Shown one piece after another: positions 1 through 8,975 of a stretch of DNA of 64,000 nt. Source of the DNA: Herbidospora mongoliensis (GTDB taxonomy: Bacteria > Actinomycetota > Actinomycetes > Streptosporangiales > Streptosporangiaceae); contig NZ_BBXD01000016.1 in assembly GCF_001570545.1 (NCBI RefSeq), positions 186,001 to 250,000 of the forward strand. Direction: 5' to 3'. The translations under genes were made by a program, and so were the position numbers. The stretch's first letter is position 1, and the number at the start of each line of letters is the position of its first letter. The notes under the pieces were generated by a model. The model was not told the DNA's origin. It was given only the letters and a program-made list of their open reading frames with translations, and did no database searches.

Positions 1-9
1 GAGGCCTGA

Positions 10-1530
<1,521 letters not shown>

Positions 1531-1555
1531 CCTCTATCGAGCAACAGGAACACAC

Positions 1556-2674
1556 ATGACACAGGTGGAGATCGGGCGCGGTAAGACCGGGCGGCGCGCC
1601 TACGCCCTCGACGAGATCGGCATCGTTCCCTCGAGGCGCACCCGCGACCCCGAGGAGGTGTCGATCTCCTGGCAGATCGACGCCTACCGTTTTGACCTGC
1701 CTCTTTTGGTCAGCCCGATGGACAGTGTGGTCTCACCGCGCACGGCGATCGAGATCGGCCGGCTGGGTGGCCTGGCCCCTCTCGACCTCGAAGGCCTGTG
1801 GACCCGCTACGACGACCCGCAGCCCCTGCTCGACGAGGTCGCCGAGCTGGGCACGGCCGCGGCGACCCGCAGGTTGCAGGAGATCTACACCGCGCCGATC
1901 CAAGACGAGCTGATCGGCCGCCGCATCGAGGAGATCCGCGCCGCCGGGGTGACGACCGCGGTGCGGCTGTCTCCGCAGCGCACGGTCCAGCACCACAAGG
2001 CCGTGATCGACGCGGGCGTCGACATCTTCGTGATCCGCGGCACCACGGTCTCGGCCGAGCACGTCTCTGGCCGGGCGGAGCCGCTGAACCTGAAGCAGTT
2101 CATCTACGAACTCGACGTCCCGGTGATCGTCGGCGGCTGCGCCACCTACACGGCGGCGCTCCACCTGATGCGCACCGGCGCGGCCGGCGTCCTGGTGGGC
2201 TTCGGCGGCGGGGCGTCCCACACGACCCGCAACGTGCTGGGCGTCGTGGTCCCGATGGCGACCGCGATCTCCGACGTGGCGGCGGCGCGACGTGACTACA
2301 TGGACGAATCCGGCGGCCGATACGTCCACGTCATCGCCGACGGCGGCATGGGCGGCTCGGGCGACATCGCCAAGGCCATCGCCTGCGGTGCCGACGCGGT
2401 GATGGTCGGTTCGCCGCTGGCCCGCGCGGCCGAGGCACCCGGGCGCGGCTTCCACTGGGGCTCCGAGGCGCACCACCCCGAGCTGCCCCGTGGCCGCCGG
2501 GTCGAGTTCGGCACGATCGGGACGCTGGCGGAGGTCCTCCACGGGCCGTCGTCGGTGGCCGACGGTTCGATGAACCTGATGGGCGCGTTGAAGCGGACCA
2601 TGGCGACGTCGGGTTACTCCGACATCAAGGAGTTCCAGCGCGTCGAGGTCGTGGTGGCTCCGCCGCAGCCGTGA
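1556..2674 (+). CDS. guaB3: GuaB3-family IMP dehydrogenase-related protein
   Basis: 372-residue IMPDH/GMP reductase-type TIM barrel without CBS domains, the usual form of the actinobacterial GuaB3 paralogue encoded next to guaB. Where guaB has GPGSICTTR, this protein reads GFGGGASHTTR, so the catalytic cysteine position is His222. A classical IMPDH mechanism through a covalent thioimidate is therefore unlikely. The phosphate-binding segment [15 protein letters not shown] and the flap-side GFHWGSEAHHPELPRG are typical of the subfamily. From memory, cyanobacterial GuaB3 has been reported to act as a GMP reductase; activity here is unknown. A CAGGAA site precedes the ATG, and a strong hairpin follows the stop. 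Confidence 0.9.
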   Translation: MTQVEIGRGKTGRRAYALDEIGIVPSRRTRDPEEVSISWQIDAYRFDLPLLVSPMDSVVSPRTAIEIGRLGGLAPLDLEGLWTRYDDPQPLLDEVAELGTAAATRRLQEIYTAPIQDELIGRRIEEIRAAGVTTAVRLSPQRTVQHHKAVIDAGVDIFVIRGTTVSAEHVSGRAEPLNLKQFIYELDVPVIVGGCATYTAALHLMRTGAAGVLVGFGGGASHTTRNVLGVVVPMATAISDVAAARRDYMDESGGRYVHVIADGGMGGSGDIAKAIACGADAVMVGSPLARAAEAPGRGFHWGSEAHHPELPRGRRVEFGTIGTLAEVLHGPSSVADGSMNLMGALKRTMATSGYSDIKEFQRVEVVVAPPQP

Positions 2675-2684
2675 CAGCGTTCTG

Positions 2685-2724
2685 ACAGGGCGTCGGGTAC
2701 TCACCCGGCGCCCTGTTTTGTTTT
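2685..2724 (+). terminator. Rho-independent terminator after guaB-guaB3
   Basis: Fourteen-base-pair stem (2685-2698 with 2703-2716, one G-T wobble) with the four-base loop ACTC, followed directly by TTTGTTTT. It starts 11 bases after the guaB3 stop. Stem, loop and T-run are all visible, so this is one of the clearest terminators in the window. Confidence 0.88.
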
Positions 2725-2991
2725 CGGCGGTCGTTCATATGTTGATATTTCCGGGTGCTGTGTTCGGGATTGATTCCCGTGGCATCCATATCCATCCGGC
2801 GATATCCGGAGTGCGTGGCAGGAGATTTTGTTTCTGTGGCTTGGCTTCGCTATTTCAAGAGAGGCGTAATGCCGAAATATCCGGCGCTGTGCGCCGGATG
2901 GGTGTCGCCTCTTCGGTGCTCAATCCGTGTTTCTGCTTGATCTGCGGGACGGAAGGGGCTGGAGTTACGAAATCTCGGGCTTCGGGCCGAC
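2725..2991. other. Gene-free spacer between convergent guaB3 and nagA
   Basis: Together with the terminator this makes 317 bases without a credible gene. It is visibly less GC-rich than its surroundings. It holds a short element at 2871-2899 (GCCGAAAT core plus a 9-bp hairpin) that recurs at 7231-7259, and a second related core, ACGAAATCTCGGG, at 2967-2979. Short open frames (for example 2718-3017) lack a ribosome site, actinomycete-like third-position GC and any recognisable domain. Confidence 0.6.
2871..2899. repeat. REP-like palindromic element, copy 1
   Basis: Core GCCGAAATATCC leads into a perfect hairpin with arms ATCCGGCGC (2879-2887) and GCGCCGGAT (2891-2899) around a TGT loop. The same architecture (GCCGAAAT core, then an 8-bp hairpin with a three-base loop) recurs at 7231-7259, also between convergent genes. 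It could serve as a bidirectional terminator or be a dispersed REP-type repeat. Confidence 0.5.
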
Positions 2992-4113
2992 CTAGACCCA
3001 TTCGCCCTGGCGCATGACTTTGTGGACCTCCAGTTTGTCGTCCAGGACCACCAGATCGGCGCGTTTGCCCACGGCGATGGAGCCGACCTCGTGGTCGAGG
3101 CCGAGGGCCTTGGCCGGGTTCAGGGAGGTCACGGCGGTGGCCTCGCTCAGGGTCAGGCCGTTCAGCTGGACGCCGCGGCGGAAGGCCCGGTCCATGGTCA
3201 GGGTGCTGCCGGCGATGGAGCCGCCCCCTTCCAGGCGGGCTTCGCCATTGCGGACCTCCACCTTCATGGGGCCAAGGTCGAAGTCGCCGTCGGGCATGCC
3301 GGCCGCGTCCATGGCGTCGGTGATGAAGGCCACGCCGCCCTTCGCCGCGCGGAGGGCCAGGTTGATGATCTCCGGGTGGAGATGGAAGCCGTCGTTGATC
3401 AATTCGACGGTCACCCGCTCGTCGGCCAGGGCGGCGGCGATGGGGCCGGGGTCGCGGTGGCCCAGGGGGCGCATCGCGTTGAACAGGTGGGTGGCGACGG
3501 TGGCCCCGGCGTCGATGGCGGCGCGGGACTCGTCGTAGGTGGCGTCGGTGTGGCCGATGGCGGCGATCACGCCGGACTCGGCGCAGGCGGCGATGGCGGC
3601 CAGGGCGCCGGGCAGTTCGGGGGCCACGGTGAACATGCGGGCGTGGCCCTTGGCCGCCTCGATCAGGTCGGTGAACTCGCTCACTGAGGGGGTGCGCAGC
3701 AGCGCGGGGCGGTGGGCGCCGCATTTGGCCGCCGAGATGTACGGACCCTCGAAGTGGACGCCCGCCAGCAGGCCCTCTCCGCAGAGACCGGCCAGCATGC
3801 CGGCCGCCGAGCGCAACGTCTCCAGGGGGGCGGTGACCAGGCTGGCGACGGCGGTCGTCGTCCCCCTGGAGAGGTGGAAGGCGAAGGCGCGCCTGGCCTG
3901 CTCCTCCGAGCCCGACGGGTAGCCCGCGCCGCCGCCTCCGTGCACGTGCATGTCGACGAAGCCGGGGACCACGTAGCGGTGGCCGAGCGATTCGCCGTCG
4001 CGGGGGGCGGTGCCGTGGCCGATGTGGGTGATGCGGCCTTCCTCGATGGAGAGCCAGCCGTCGGTGACCGCGTGTCCGGTGACGATCCGGGCGTTGACGA
4101 GAGTCTGGCTCAA
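2992..4113 (-). CDS. nagA: N-acetylglucosamine-6-phosphate deacetylase
   Basis: Amidohydrolase removing acetate from GlcNAc-6-phosphate in amino-sugar and chitin catabolism and peptidoglycan recycling. 373 residues from a TTG start at 4113, whose last two bases are shared with the TGA of the upstream SIS gene (TTGA overlap), giving translational coupling. The metal-site motif is DMHVHGGGG near residue 60, the substrate loop is ITDAMDAAGMPDG, and the C-terminus has the amidohydrolase signature GKRADLVVLD. A longer frame to 4302 exists but would run over the SIS gene and reads as its shadow. Function is confident from motifs and context. Confidence 0.93.
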   Translation of the reverse strand: MSQTLVNARIVTGHAVTDGWLSIEEGRITHIGHGTAPRDGESLGHRYVVPGFVDMHVHGGGGAGYPSGSEEQARRAFAFHLSRGTTTAVASLVTAPLETLRSAAGMLAGLCGEGLLAGVHFEGPYISAAKCGAHRPALLRTPSVSEFTDLIEAAKGHARMFTVAPELPGALAAIAACAESGVIAAIGHTDATYDESRAAIDAGATVATHLFNAMRPLGHRDPGPIAAALADERVTVELINDGFHLHPEIINLALRAAKGGVAFITDAMDAAGMPDGDFDLGPMKVEVRNGEARLEGGGSIAGSTLTMDRAFRRGVQLNGLTLSEATAVTSLNPAKALGLDHEVGSIAVGKRADLVVLDDKLEVHKVMRQGEWV

Positions 4114-4982
4114 GGCAGGATCACCGATCTCGTGAGGTGAAGGGGCTCGTCGGGGTTCAGGCCGCGGGCCAGGGCGCGGGCGACGGCCACGCGCTGGATC
4201 TTCACCAGTTCGGCCAGCGGGTCGCGGCCGGACTCCGCGAACGTGCCGCCGCACCCCACCACCTCCGCGGCCAGGCCGTCGGGGGCGGGGCCGAGCATCC
4301 ACGTCACCCGGCCGGGGCCGGCGATCGAGATCGGGCCGTGGCGGTATTCCATCGCCGGGTAGCTCTCGGTCCAGGCGCGGGCCGCCTCGCGCATCTTCAG
4401 GGCCGCTTCGGCCGCCAGGCCGTTGGTCCAGCCGCGGCCGAGGAAGGTGTACTGCTCGGCGTCCACCAGATCACCGAGGTCGTCGGACAGGGCCAGCTCC
4501 GCGTCGGCGATCGCCCCGGTCAGGTCTTCGCCCAGGTTGGCGCGGAGCAGCGCCAGCTGGGTGGTGGCGAAGCGGGTCTGGACGACCGAGCGCTCGTCGG
4601 CGAAGTCGAGCACGATCACCTCGCCGGCCGCCGTCATCACGGGCGTGGCCGGGTCGGCGGTGATCGCGACGGTCGGGGTGTCGACGGCGGTCAGCAAGGC
4701 CAGGACCTCGGTCGTCGTCCCCGAGCGGGTCAGCGCGAGGACGCGGTCGTAGGCCCGGCCCGAGGGGAACTCCGAGGCCGCGAAGGCGTCGGTCTCGCCC
4801 TGGCCGGAAGCCTCCCGGAGCGCGGCGTACGCCTGGGCGATGAACCAGGACGTGCCGCAGCCCACGACGGCGACCCGTTCCCCCGGCTGGGGGAGTGGGG
4901 CGTCGGCGGCGAGTTCGGCGGCTCGGGCCCAGCAGGCCGGTTGTGAGGCGATTTCCGCTTCGGTGTGCGTCACAACCGGCAC
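4110..4982 (-). CDS. SIS-domain sugar-phosphate isomerase/deaminase (GlmS C-domain or NagB-II type)
   Basis: 290 residues holding two SIS (sugar isomerase) domains and no glutaminase domain. The first has VVGCGTSWFIAQA near residue 40 and TRSGTT near 110; the second contains FLGRGWTNGLAAEAALKMRE, like the isomerase half of GlmS. Without a glutaminase half it cannot make glucosamine-6-P from glutamine, so the likely role is deamination/isomerisation (NagB-II-like), using the product of the coupled downstream nagA. Another SIS-type activity on GlcNAc-6-P, of the kind I recall for Streptomyces NagS, is possible. The gene is first in a two-gene operon with nagA. Confidence 0.82.
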   Translation of the reverse strand: MPVVTHTEAEIASQPACWARAAELAADAPLPQPGERVAVVGCGTSWFIAQAYAALREASGQGETDAFAASEFPSGRAYDRVLALTRSGTTTEVLALLTAVDTPTVAITADPATPVMTAAGEVIVLDFADERSVVQTRFATTQLALLRANLGEDLTGAIADAELALSDDLGDLVDAEQYTFLGRGWTNGLAAEAALKMREAARAWTESYPAMEYRHGPISIAGPGRVTWMLGPAPDGLAAEVVGCGGTFAESGRDPLAELVKIQRVAVARALARGLNPDEPLHLTRSVILP

Positions 4983-5000
4983 TTTATCCAGGCGCGTGTC

Positions 5001-5573
5001 TCAGGGGGCGGCTGGGGCGTAGCGGCTGATGATCACCGTGTCGTCGCAGGTCCGGGATTCGAGGAGACCCAGACGAAGTCGGTCCTTGACGCCGCTCAGG
5101 AGCGGGGTGCCCCCCGTCAGGACGACCGGGTGGACGACCATGACGATCTCGTCGACCAGCCCCAGCCCGACCAGGGTCGAGGCCAGGGCGTTGCCGCCGG
5201 TCAGCAGGATGTGCCCGCCTTCCTCGTGCTTCAGGGCCGTCAGGTCGGCCTCCAGGGAGGCGCCCCGGATGATCCGGGTGTCGTCGGGCACCTCGGTCAG
5301 GGTGTCCGACACGACGACCTTGGGCCGTGCCCGCCACTTGGGCGCGTAGGCGACGTCGTGGGGGTGGGCGCCCTCCTCCTGGTCGGCGGTGGGCCAGTAG
5401 GAGGACATCCAGCCGTACACGACCCTGCCGTAGAGCAGGATGTCGGTCTCGTCGGTCAGCCCTTCGGAGAAGGCCGAGAACTCGGGGCCGACGGTGGTCC
5501 AGTCGAACGCGCCGCCGGGGCCGTCGATGTAGCCGTCCAGCGAGGTGTTCACGATGTAGATGAGCTTGCGCAT
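5001..5573 (-). CDS. Dihydrofolate reductase-like (RibD C-terminal domain) protein
   Basis: 190 residues of the DHFR/RibD-C superfamily. It opens with RKLIYIVNTSLDGYIDGPGG, typical of stand-alone actinobacterial members; a YGRVVYGW segment and a Gly-rich nucleotide loop (HILLTGGNALASTLVGLG) follow. These proteins probably bind NADPH, but most have no assigned substrate, and true DHFR activity should not be assumed. It lies just upstream of the SIS-nagA pair on the same strand (19-base gap) and is divergent from the WGR gene. Confidence 0.85.
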   Translation of the reverse strand: MRKLIYIVNTSLDGYIDGPGGAFDWTTVGPEFSAFSEGLTDETDILLYGRVVYGWMSSYWPTADQEEGAHPHDVAYAPKWRARPKVVVSDTLTEVPDDTRIIRGASLEADLTALKHEEGGHILLTGGNALASTLVGLGLVDEIVMVVHPVVLTGGTPLLSGVKDRLRLGLLESRTCDDTVIISRYAPAAP

Positions 5574-5704
5574 GTCCGCTCCTCAGGTTGTCGTCTCGCC
5601 ACTGGGTCGGAGCCGGTCGCGGGTTCTCTACATCCGTACGAGAAAAAATGTCCGCCTCTTCCCCTACGCTCGCGATCACTGATCCAAAGGGAGGAAAAGG
5701 GGAT

Positions 5705-7114
5705 ATGACGTACCTGGAGCTGTCCGAGGAAGGCGGCGGGGCGCACAAGTTCTACGAGGCCGCGGTTTCGGGGACGCGGGTGACCATCACGTACGGCCGC
5801 ATCGGAGAGAACGGGCAGGTCAAGGTCACCGATTTCCCGACCGAGGAGAAGGCGCGGGCGGCGGCGGCGAAGAAGGTCGCGGAGAAGACCAAGAAGGGCT
5901 ACGCCCCCGCGGTCCGGGGTGTGCGGCAGCGCCGCGCGGTCACCCGCCGGGCGATCACCAGCACCCGGTCGACCGCCAGCCAGGCGCCCGTGCTGTGGCG
6001 GTTCGCCAGCGGGTCGGCGGCGTTCGGGATCTTCGTCGACCGGGAGCGCTGCTGGGTCGGCAACCAGGCCGGTCAGGTCTACACGCTGACCCCGGAAGGC
6101 GAGATGACCGGGCGCTACAAGCTGCCCGACGGGGTCAAGTGCATCGTCGCCGACGACTTCTGGATCTACGCGGGCTGCGACGACGGCAAGGTCTACGACC
6201 TGAGCGGGAAGGTGCCTCGGGCGGCGTACGAGATCGCCTCCGACGTGGACATCTACTGGCTCGACATCGCCGACGGCGTCCTCGGCGTGTCCGACGACTC
6301 CGGGCGGATCACCACGATCGACTACGAGGACGAGTTCCTCTGGGCCCGCACTGGCGGCGGCAGCTCCGGCTGGATGGTGCGCAACGACGCCGACGCGGTC
6401 TACCACGGTCACTCCGGCGGCGTGGCCCGCTACGACCTCCAGGGCAACCAGGCCTGGTACCAGACCGCCGCCGACGGCGTCCTGTTCGGCTGGCAGGAGG
6501 AGAAGTCGGTGTACGCCGGCACGGCCCGCCGGACCGTCCACAAGCTGGCCAAATCCGACGGCGCGGTCGAGGCGGTCTACCGGTGTGACGCGGCGATCTA
6601 CTCGTGCGCGACCTCGCCCGGCGGGCAGTACGTCTTCGCCGGCGACTCCTCCTCGTCGGTCTACTGCTTCTCGGCCGACGGGACCCGGCTGTGGAAGCTG
6701 GCGACCGGCTGCGGGTCGGCCTTCTCCATGCAGTACCTCGACGAGCGCCTCTACATCGTGACCACCGACGGCTCGCTGGCCTGCATCGACGCGACCGAGC
6801 AGGCCATCGCGGCGGCCCGCGAGGGGACCGTCCCGCAGCCCCGCGACGTCAAGATCGCGGCGTCCCTGCCCGTGGTCGAGCCGTCGATCACCGTGGAGAC
6901 GACCACCGAGACCGGCGACGGCGTTCTGGTGGAGTGCTTCAGCGAGGGCGGGCGGCTGCGGATCCGGGTGCTGAGCCCCGGGTACGAGCAGTGGAACGTC
7001 CAGTTCCCCCGCGAGATCCGCGAGCCGGGGGCCAGGTACGTGGTCGACGGGCTCAGGCCGTCGGGCAACGGCGGTTTCTATCGCGCCTTCGGGGACATTC
7101 GACGCCTGGTCTGA
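5705..7114 (+). CDS. WGR-domain protein fused to a beta-propeller
   Basis: 469 residues from the ATG at 5705, chosen because GGGAGG (5689-5694) stands 10 bases upstream; an in-frame ATG at 5648 is less supported. Residues 1-75 form a WGR-like domain (YLELSEEGGGAHKFYEAAV, signature YGRIGENGQ with Tyr replacing Trp). WGR domains bind nucleic acid in PARPs and MolR-type proteins. A basic linker (about 76-95) leads to a repeat region with PQQ/WD-like blades (ERCWVGNQAGQVYTL, DDFWIYAGCDDGKVYDL, QYVFAGDSSSSVYCFSADG). No signal peptide is present, so it is probably cytosolic. Function unknown. Confidence 0.8.
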   Translation: MTYLELSEEGGGAHKFYEAAVSGTRVTITYGRIGENGQVKVTDFPTEEKARAAAAKKVAEKTKKGYAPAVRGVRQRRAVTRRAITSTRSTASQAPVLWRFASGSAAFGIFVDRERCWVGNQAGQVYTLTPEGEMTGRYKLPDGVKCIVADDFWIYAGCDDGKVYDLSGKVPRAAYEIASDVDIYWLDIADGVLGVSDDSGRITTIDYEDEFLWARTGGGSSGWMVRNDADAVYHGHSGGVARYDLQGNQAWYQTAADGVLFGWQEEKSVYAGTARRTVHKLAKSDGAVEAVYRCDAAIYSCATSPGGQYVFAGDSSSSVYCFSADGTRLWKLATGCGSAFSMQYLDERLYIVTTDGSLACIDATEQAIAAAREGTVPQPRDVKIAASLPVVEPSITVETTTETGDGVLVECFSEGGRLRIRVLSPGYEQWNVQFPREIREPGARYVVDGLRPSGNGGFYRAFGDIRRLV

Positions 7115-7133
7115 CCTGACGAGCCGGGGCGGG

Positions 7134-7165
7134 TTCGTGACATGGCCGCGCGGCCATGTCACGAA
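7134..7165. terminator. 32-bp perfect palindrome between convergent genes
   Basis: Every base from 7134 to 7165 pairs across a centre in GCGC; the middle reads CATGGCCGCGCGGCCATG. It lies 19 bases after the WGR gene stop and 148 bases before the TetR gene end, so it probably works as a bidirectional terminator. No T-run follows on the + strand. The right arm runs into a CGAAATTTC core shared with neighbouring repeats. Confidence 0.6.
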
Positions 7166-7230
7166 ATTTCCGGTGGCCGGGGCGCTGCGGCCGAGCTTCG
7201 GCCTGCGGAGACGCCCCACAATCAGCGATA

Positions 7231-7259
7231 TGCCGAAATTTCGGGCGCGGAGCGCCCGA
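7231..7259. repeat. REP-like palindromic element, copy 2
   Basis: Contains the 12-bp perfect palindrome CCGAAATTTCGG (7233-7244), overlapped by a hairpin with arms TCGGGCGC (7241-7248) and GCGCCCGA (7252-7259) around GGA. It has the same layout as the element at 2871-2899. A further CGAAAT core (ACGAAATTTCCGG) is at 7161-7173. Confidence 0.5.
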
Positions 7260-7312
7260 CACCAGGGCCACGCCGATTGGGCTCGGTGATGGTCGTGCGG
7301 AGCAGGCGGGGC

Positions 7313-8050
7313 TCAGTGGTCCCGTCGGCCGGTCTGGTTTTCCAGGCCGTCCAAGAGCAGGTTCAGGCCGCCCGTGAACGCCTCGCGGGCGGCCTTGTCC
7401 CATTCCGCCGGGGGCATGTTGGCCGACCTGGGGAAACGTTCGGCGAAGTCGGGGACGAGGTCGTTCATCAGGCGGGACCTGGCCGCCCACCACTCCTGGT
7501 CTGACGTGCCCGTGTCGGCGGCTGCTCCCTGACCTTCGGCGATGGTTCTGGCCGAGCCCCTGACCAGGCTGAACAGGGAGTTGACCGTCGCGCGGACCGC
7601 CACGTCGGGGAGGACTTCCAGCAGCTTCTCCAGGACGGTCTGCTCGTGCGGACCGAGGACCGGGCGGGCGTGGGAGACCTGGAGGAGCCACGGGTGCCGT
7701 AGGTAGCGCTCGTGGAGAGCCAGGGACCAGGTCTCGACCGCCTGCCGCCACCCCCCGGGCAGATCGGGGATCAGGTCGGCGTGGGCGTGGTCGTACATGA
7801 GGTCGATCAGTTCCCGCTTGGTCGGGACGTAGGTGTAGAGCGCCATCGCCGTTTTGCCCAGGCGTTCGCCGACCGCGCGCATCGAGAGGCCGTCGAGGCC
7901 TGATTCGTCGGCCACCGCGATGGCCGCTTCCAGGATCGCGTCCACGGTCAGGGCCGGTTTCGGGCCTCGCCTCTTGACGCCCTCGCCTGTCGTCCGCCAG
8001 AGGAGCGCCAGTGTGCGCTCTGGGTCACCTTGGCCTGCGTACACGACCAC
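7313..8050 (-). CDS. TetR/AcrR-family transcriptional repressor
   Basis: 245 residues from GTG at 8050, chosen because GGAG lies nine bases upstream and the resulting N-terminus (VVVYAGQGDPERTLALLWR) is characteristic of this subgroup. The TetR HTH spans about residues 33-80 (AILEAAIAVADESGLDGLSM, then VGERLGKTAMALYTYVPTK). The C-terminal ligand domain is TetR class C-like. Its start region abuts two copies of a 13-bp palindrome at 8064-8111, and the hydrolase gene is divergent, so the regulator probably represses itself and the hydrolase. Inducer unknown. Confidence 0.9.
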   Translation of the reverse strand: MVVYAGQGDPERTLALLWRTTGEGVKRRGPKPALTVDAILEAAIAVADESGLDGLSMRAVGERLGKTAMALYTYVPTKRELIDLMYDHAHADLIPDLPGGWRQAVETWSLALHERYLRHPWLLQVSHARPVLGPHEQTVLEKLLEVLPDVAVRATVNSLFSLVRGSARTIAEGQGAAADTGTSDQEWWAARSRLMNDLVPDFAERFPRSANMPPAEWDKAAREAFTGGLNLLLDGLENQTGRRDH

Positions 8051-8063
8051 CGGCTTCTTACTC

Positions 8064-8111
8064 CTTACGGCATAAGCTATTCTTTCGCTCGTTAATAGCT
8101 TACGGCATAAG
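8064..8111. promoter_or_regulatory. Twin TetR-type operators in the divergent promoter region
   Basis: CTTACGGCATAAG occurs at 8064-8076 and exactly again at 8099-8111, 35 bases apart. Each copy is an imperfect palindrome (CTTA-N5-TAAG). Between them AAGCTATT (8074-8081 region) faces AATAGCTT (8094-8101), giving a larger inverted repeat. The second copy touches the AAGGAG ribosome site of the hydrolase gene and the first lies 13 bases from the repressor start, so occupancy would block both genes. Confidence 0.72.
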
Positions 8112-8121
8112 GAGATCATCA

Positions 8122-8943
8122 ATGATCGCAACCCTCCACGACGGCGCCGAGATCGAGATCGAAGCGCACGGCGACGGGCCCGCGCTCCTGCTGCCCGTGA
8201 ATGCGAAGCCCGCCGAGGACGGGCCGGCCGCCGAGGCGATGTGGGCCTGGGGAGGCGAGCCCGACCTCGGATTCAACCTGGTCAACGGGCTCAAAGGCCA
8301 GTTCAGGGTCATCGCGTTCGACTACGAGGGGCACTGTCTGGCCGTACCGAAAAGGGATCTCACGCCGGAGAACGTGGTCAATGACTTTCTCGCCGTCGCG
8401 GACGCGGCACAGGTGGAGAGCTTCGCCTACTACGGCTACTCCTGGCTGGCCATGGTGGGGCTCCAGCTCGCCATCAGGTCCGACCGCCTGAAGAATCTCG
8501 TCATGGGTGGGTATCCGCCGATCTACGGCCCCTATCGGGAGATGCTCGTCGTCACCGAGACCGCCTGGGAGTACGCCCGCAACCCTGAACCGCCCGCCGA
8601 GAACCTCACCCCGGGCGACTGGGACAGTGCCACGCCAAGCGCGAACCCGGAGCAGGTCGGTCAGTTCATGGTGCTCTACCAGGAACTTCAGGAATTCGAC
8701 GACCGGGCGGTCGTGTTGGACATCCCCAGCCTGTGCTTCGCCGGGTCCGACGACGCCATCGTCTACGGCGACAAGTGGGGCGGGGTCACCGTCGACATCG
8801 CCGGACCACTTCTCCGCAACCGCGATGAGATCGTGGCGAAGGGCTGGGAAGTGCGGGTCCTCGACGGCCTCGACCACATGAGTGCCATGCGGTCGGAGGT
8901 CGTGCTGCCGATCCTGACAGGATGGGTAGGACCACAGGGGTAG
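8122..8943 (+). CDS. Alpha/beta-hydrolase fold protein with atypical elbow
   Basis: 273 residues from the ATG at 8122 (AAGGAG seven bases upstream). The sequence follows the alpha/beta-hydrolase order: an oxyanion strand reading ALLLPVN instead of the usual LLLHG, a second strand VIAFDYEGHC, the nucleophile elbow YYGYSWLAM with Ser107, an acid segment SLCFAGSDDAIVYG and a C-terminal His in LDGLDHMSAM. The elbow ends in Leu rather than Gly. Ser, Asp and His positions are all present, so catalysis is plausible; substrate unknown. It is divergent from, and probably repressed by, the TetR protein. Confidence 0.8.
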   Translation: MIATLHDGAEIEIEAHGDGPALLLPVNAKPAEDGPAAEAMWAWGGEPDLGFNLVNGLKGQFRVIAFDYEGHCLAVPKRDLTPENVVNDFLAVADAAQVESFAYYGYSWLAMVGLQLAIRSDRLKNLVMGGYPPIYGPYREMLVVTETAWEYARNPEPPAENLTPGDWDSATPSANPEQVGQFMVLYQELQEFDDRAVVLDIPSLCFAGSDDAIVYGDKWGGVTVDIAGPLLRNRDEIVAKGWEVRVLDGLDHMSAMRSEVVLPILTGWVGPQG

Positions 8944-8975
8944 GCGCTTAGCCGTAAAAAGGGAGAGTTATACCC

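Noticed and set aside
2718-3017. Possible 99-residue gene after the guaB3 terminator
   Set aside because: No ribosome site, AT-richer codons unlike the neighbours, no domain, and it crosses the repeat hairpin and the end of nagA.
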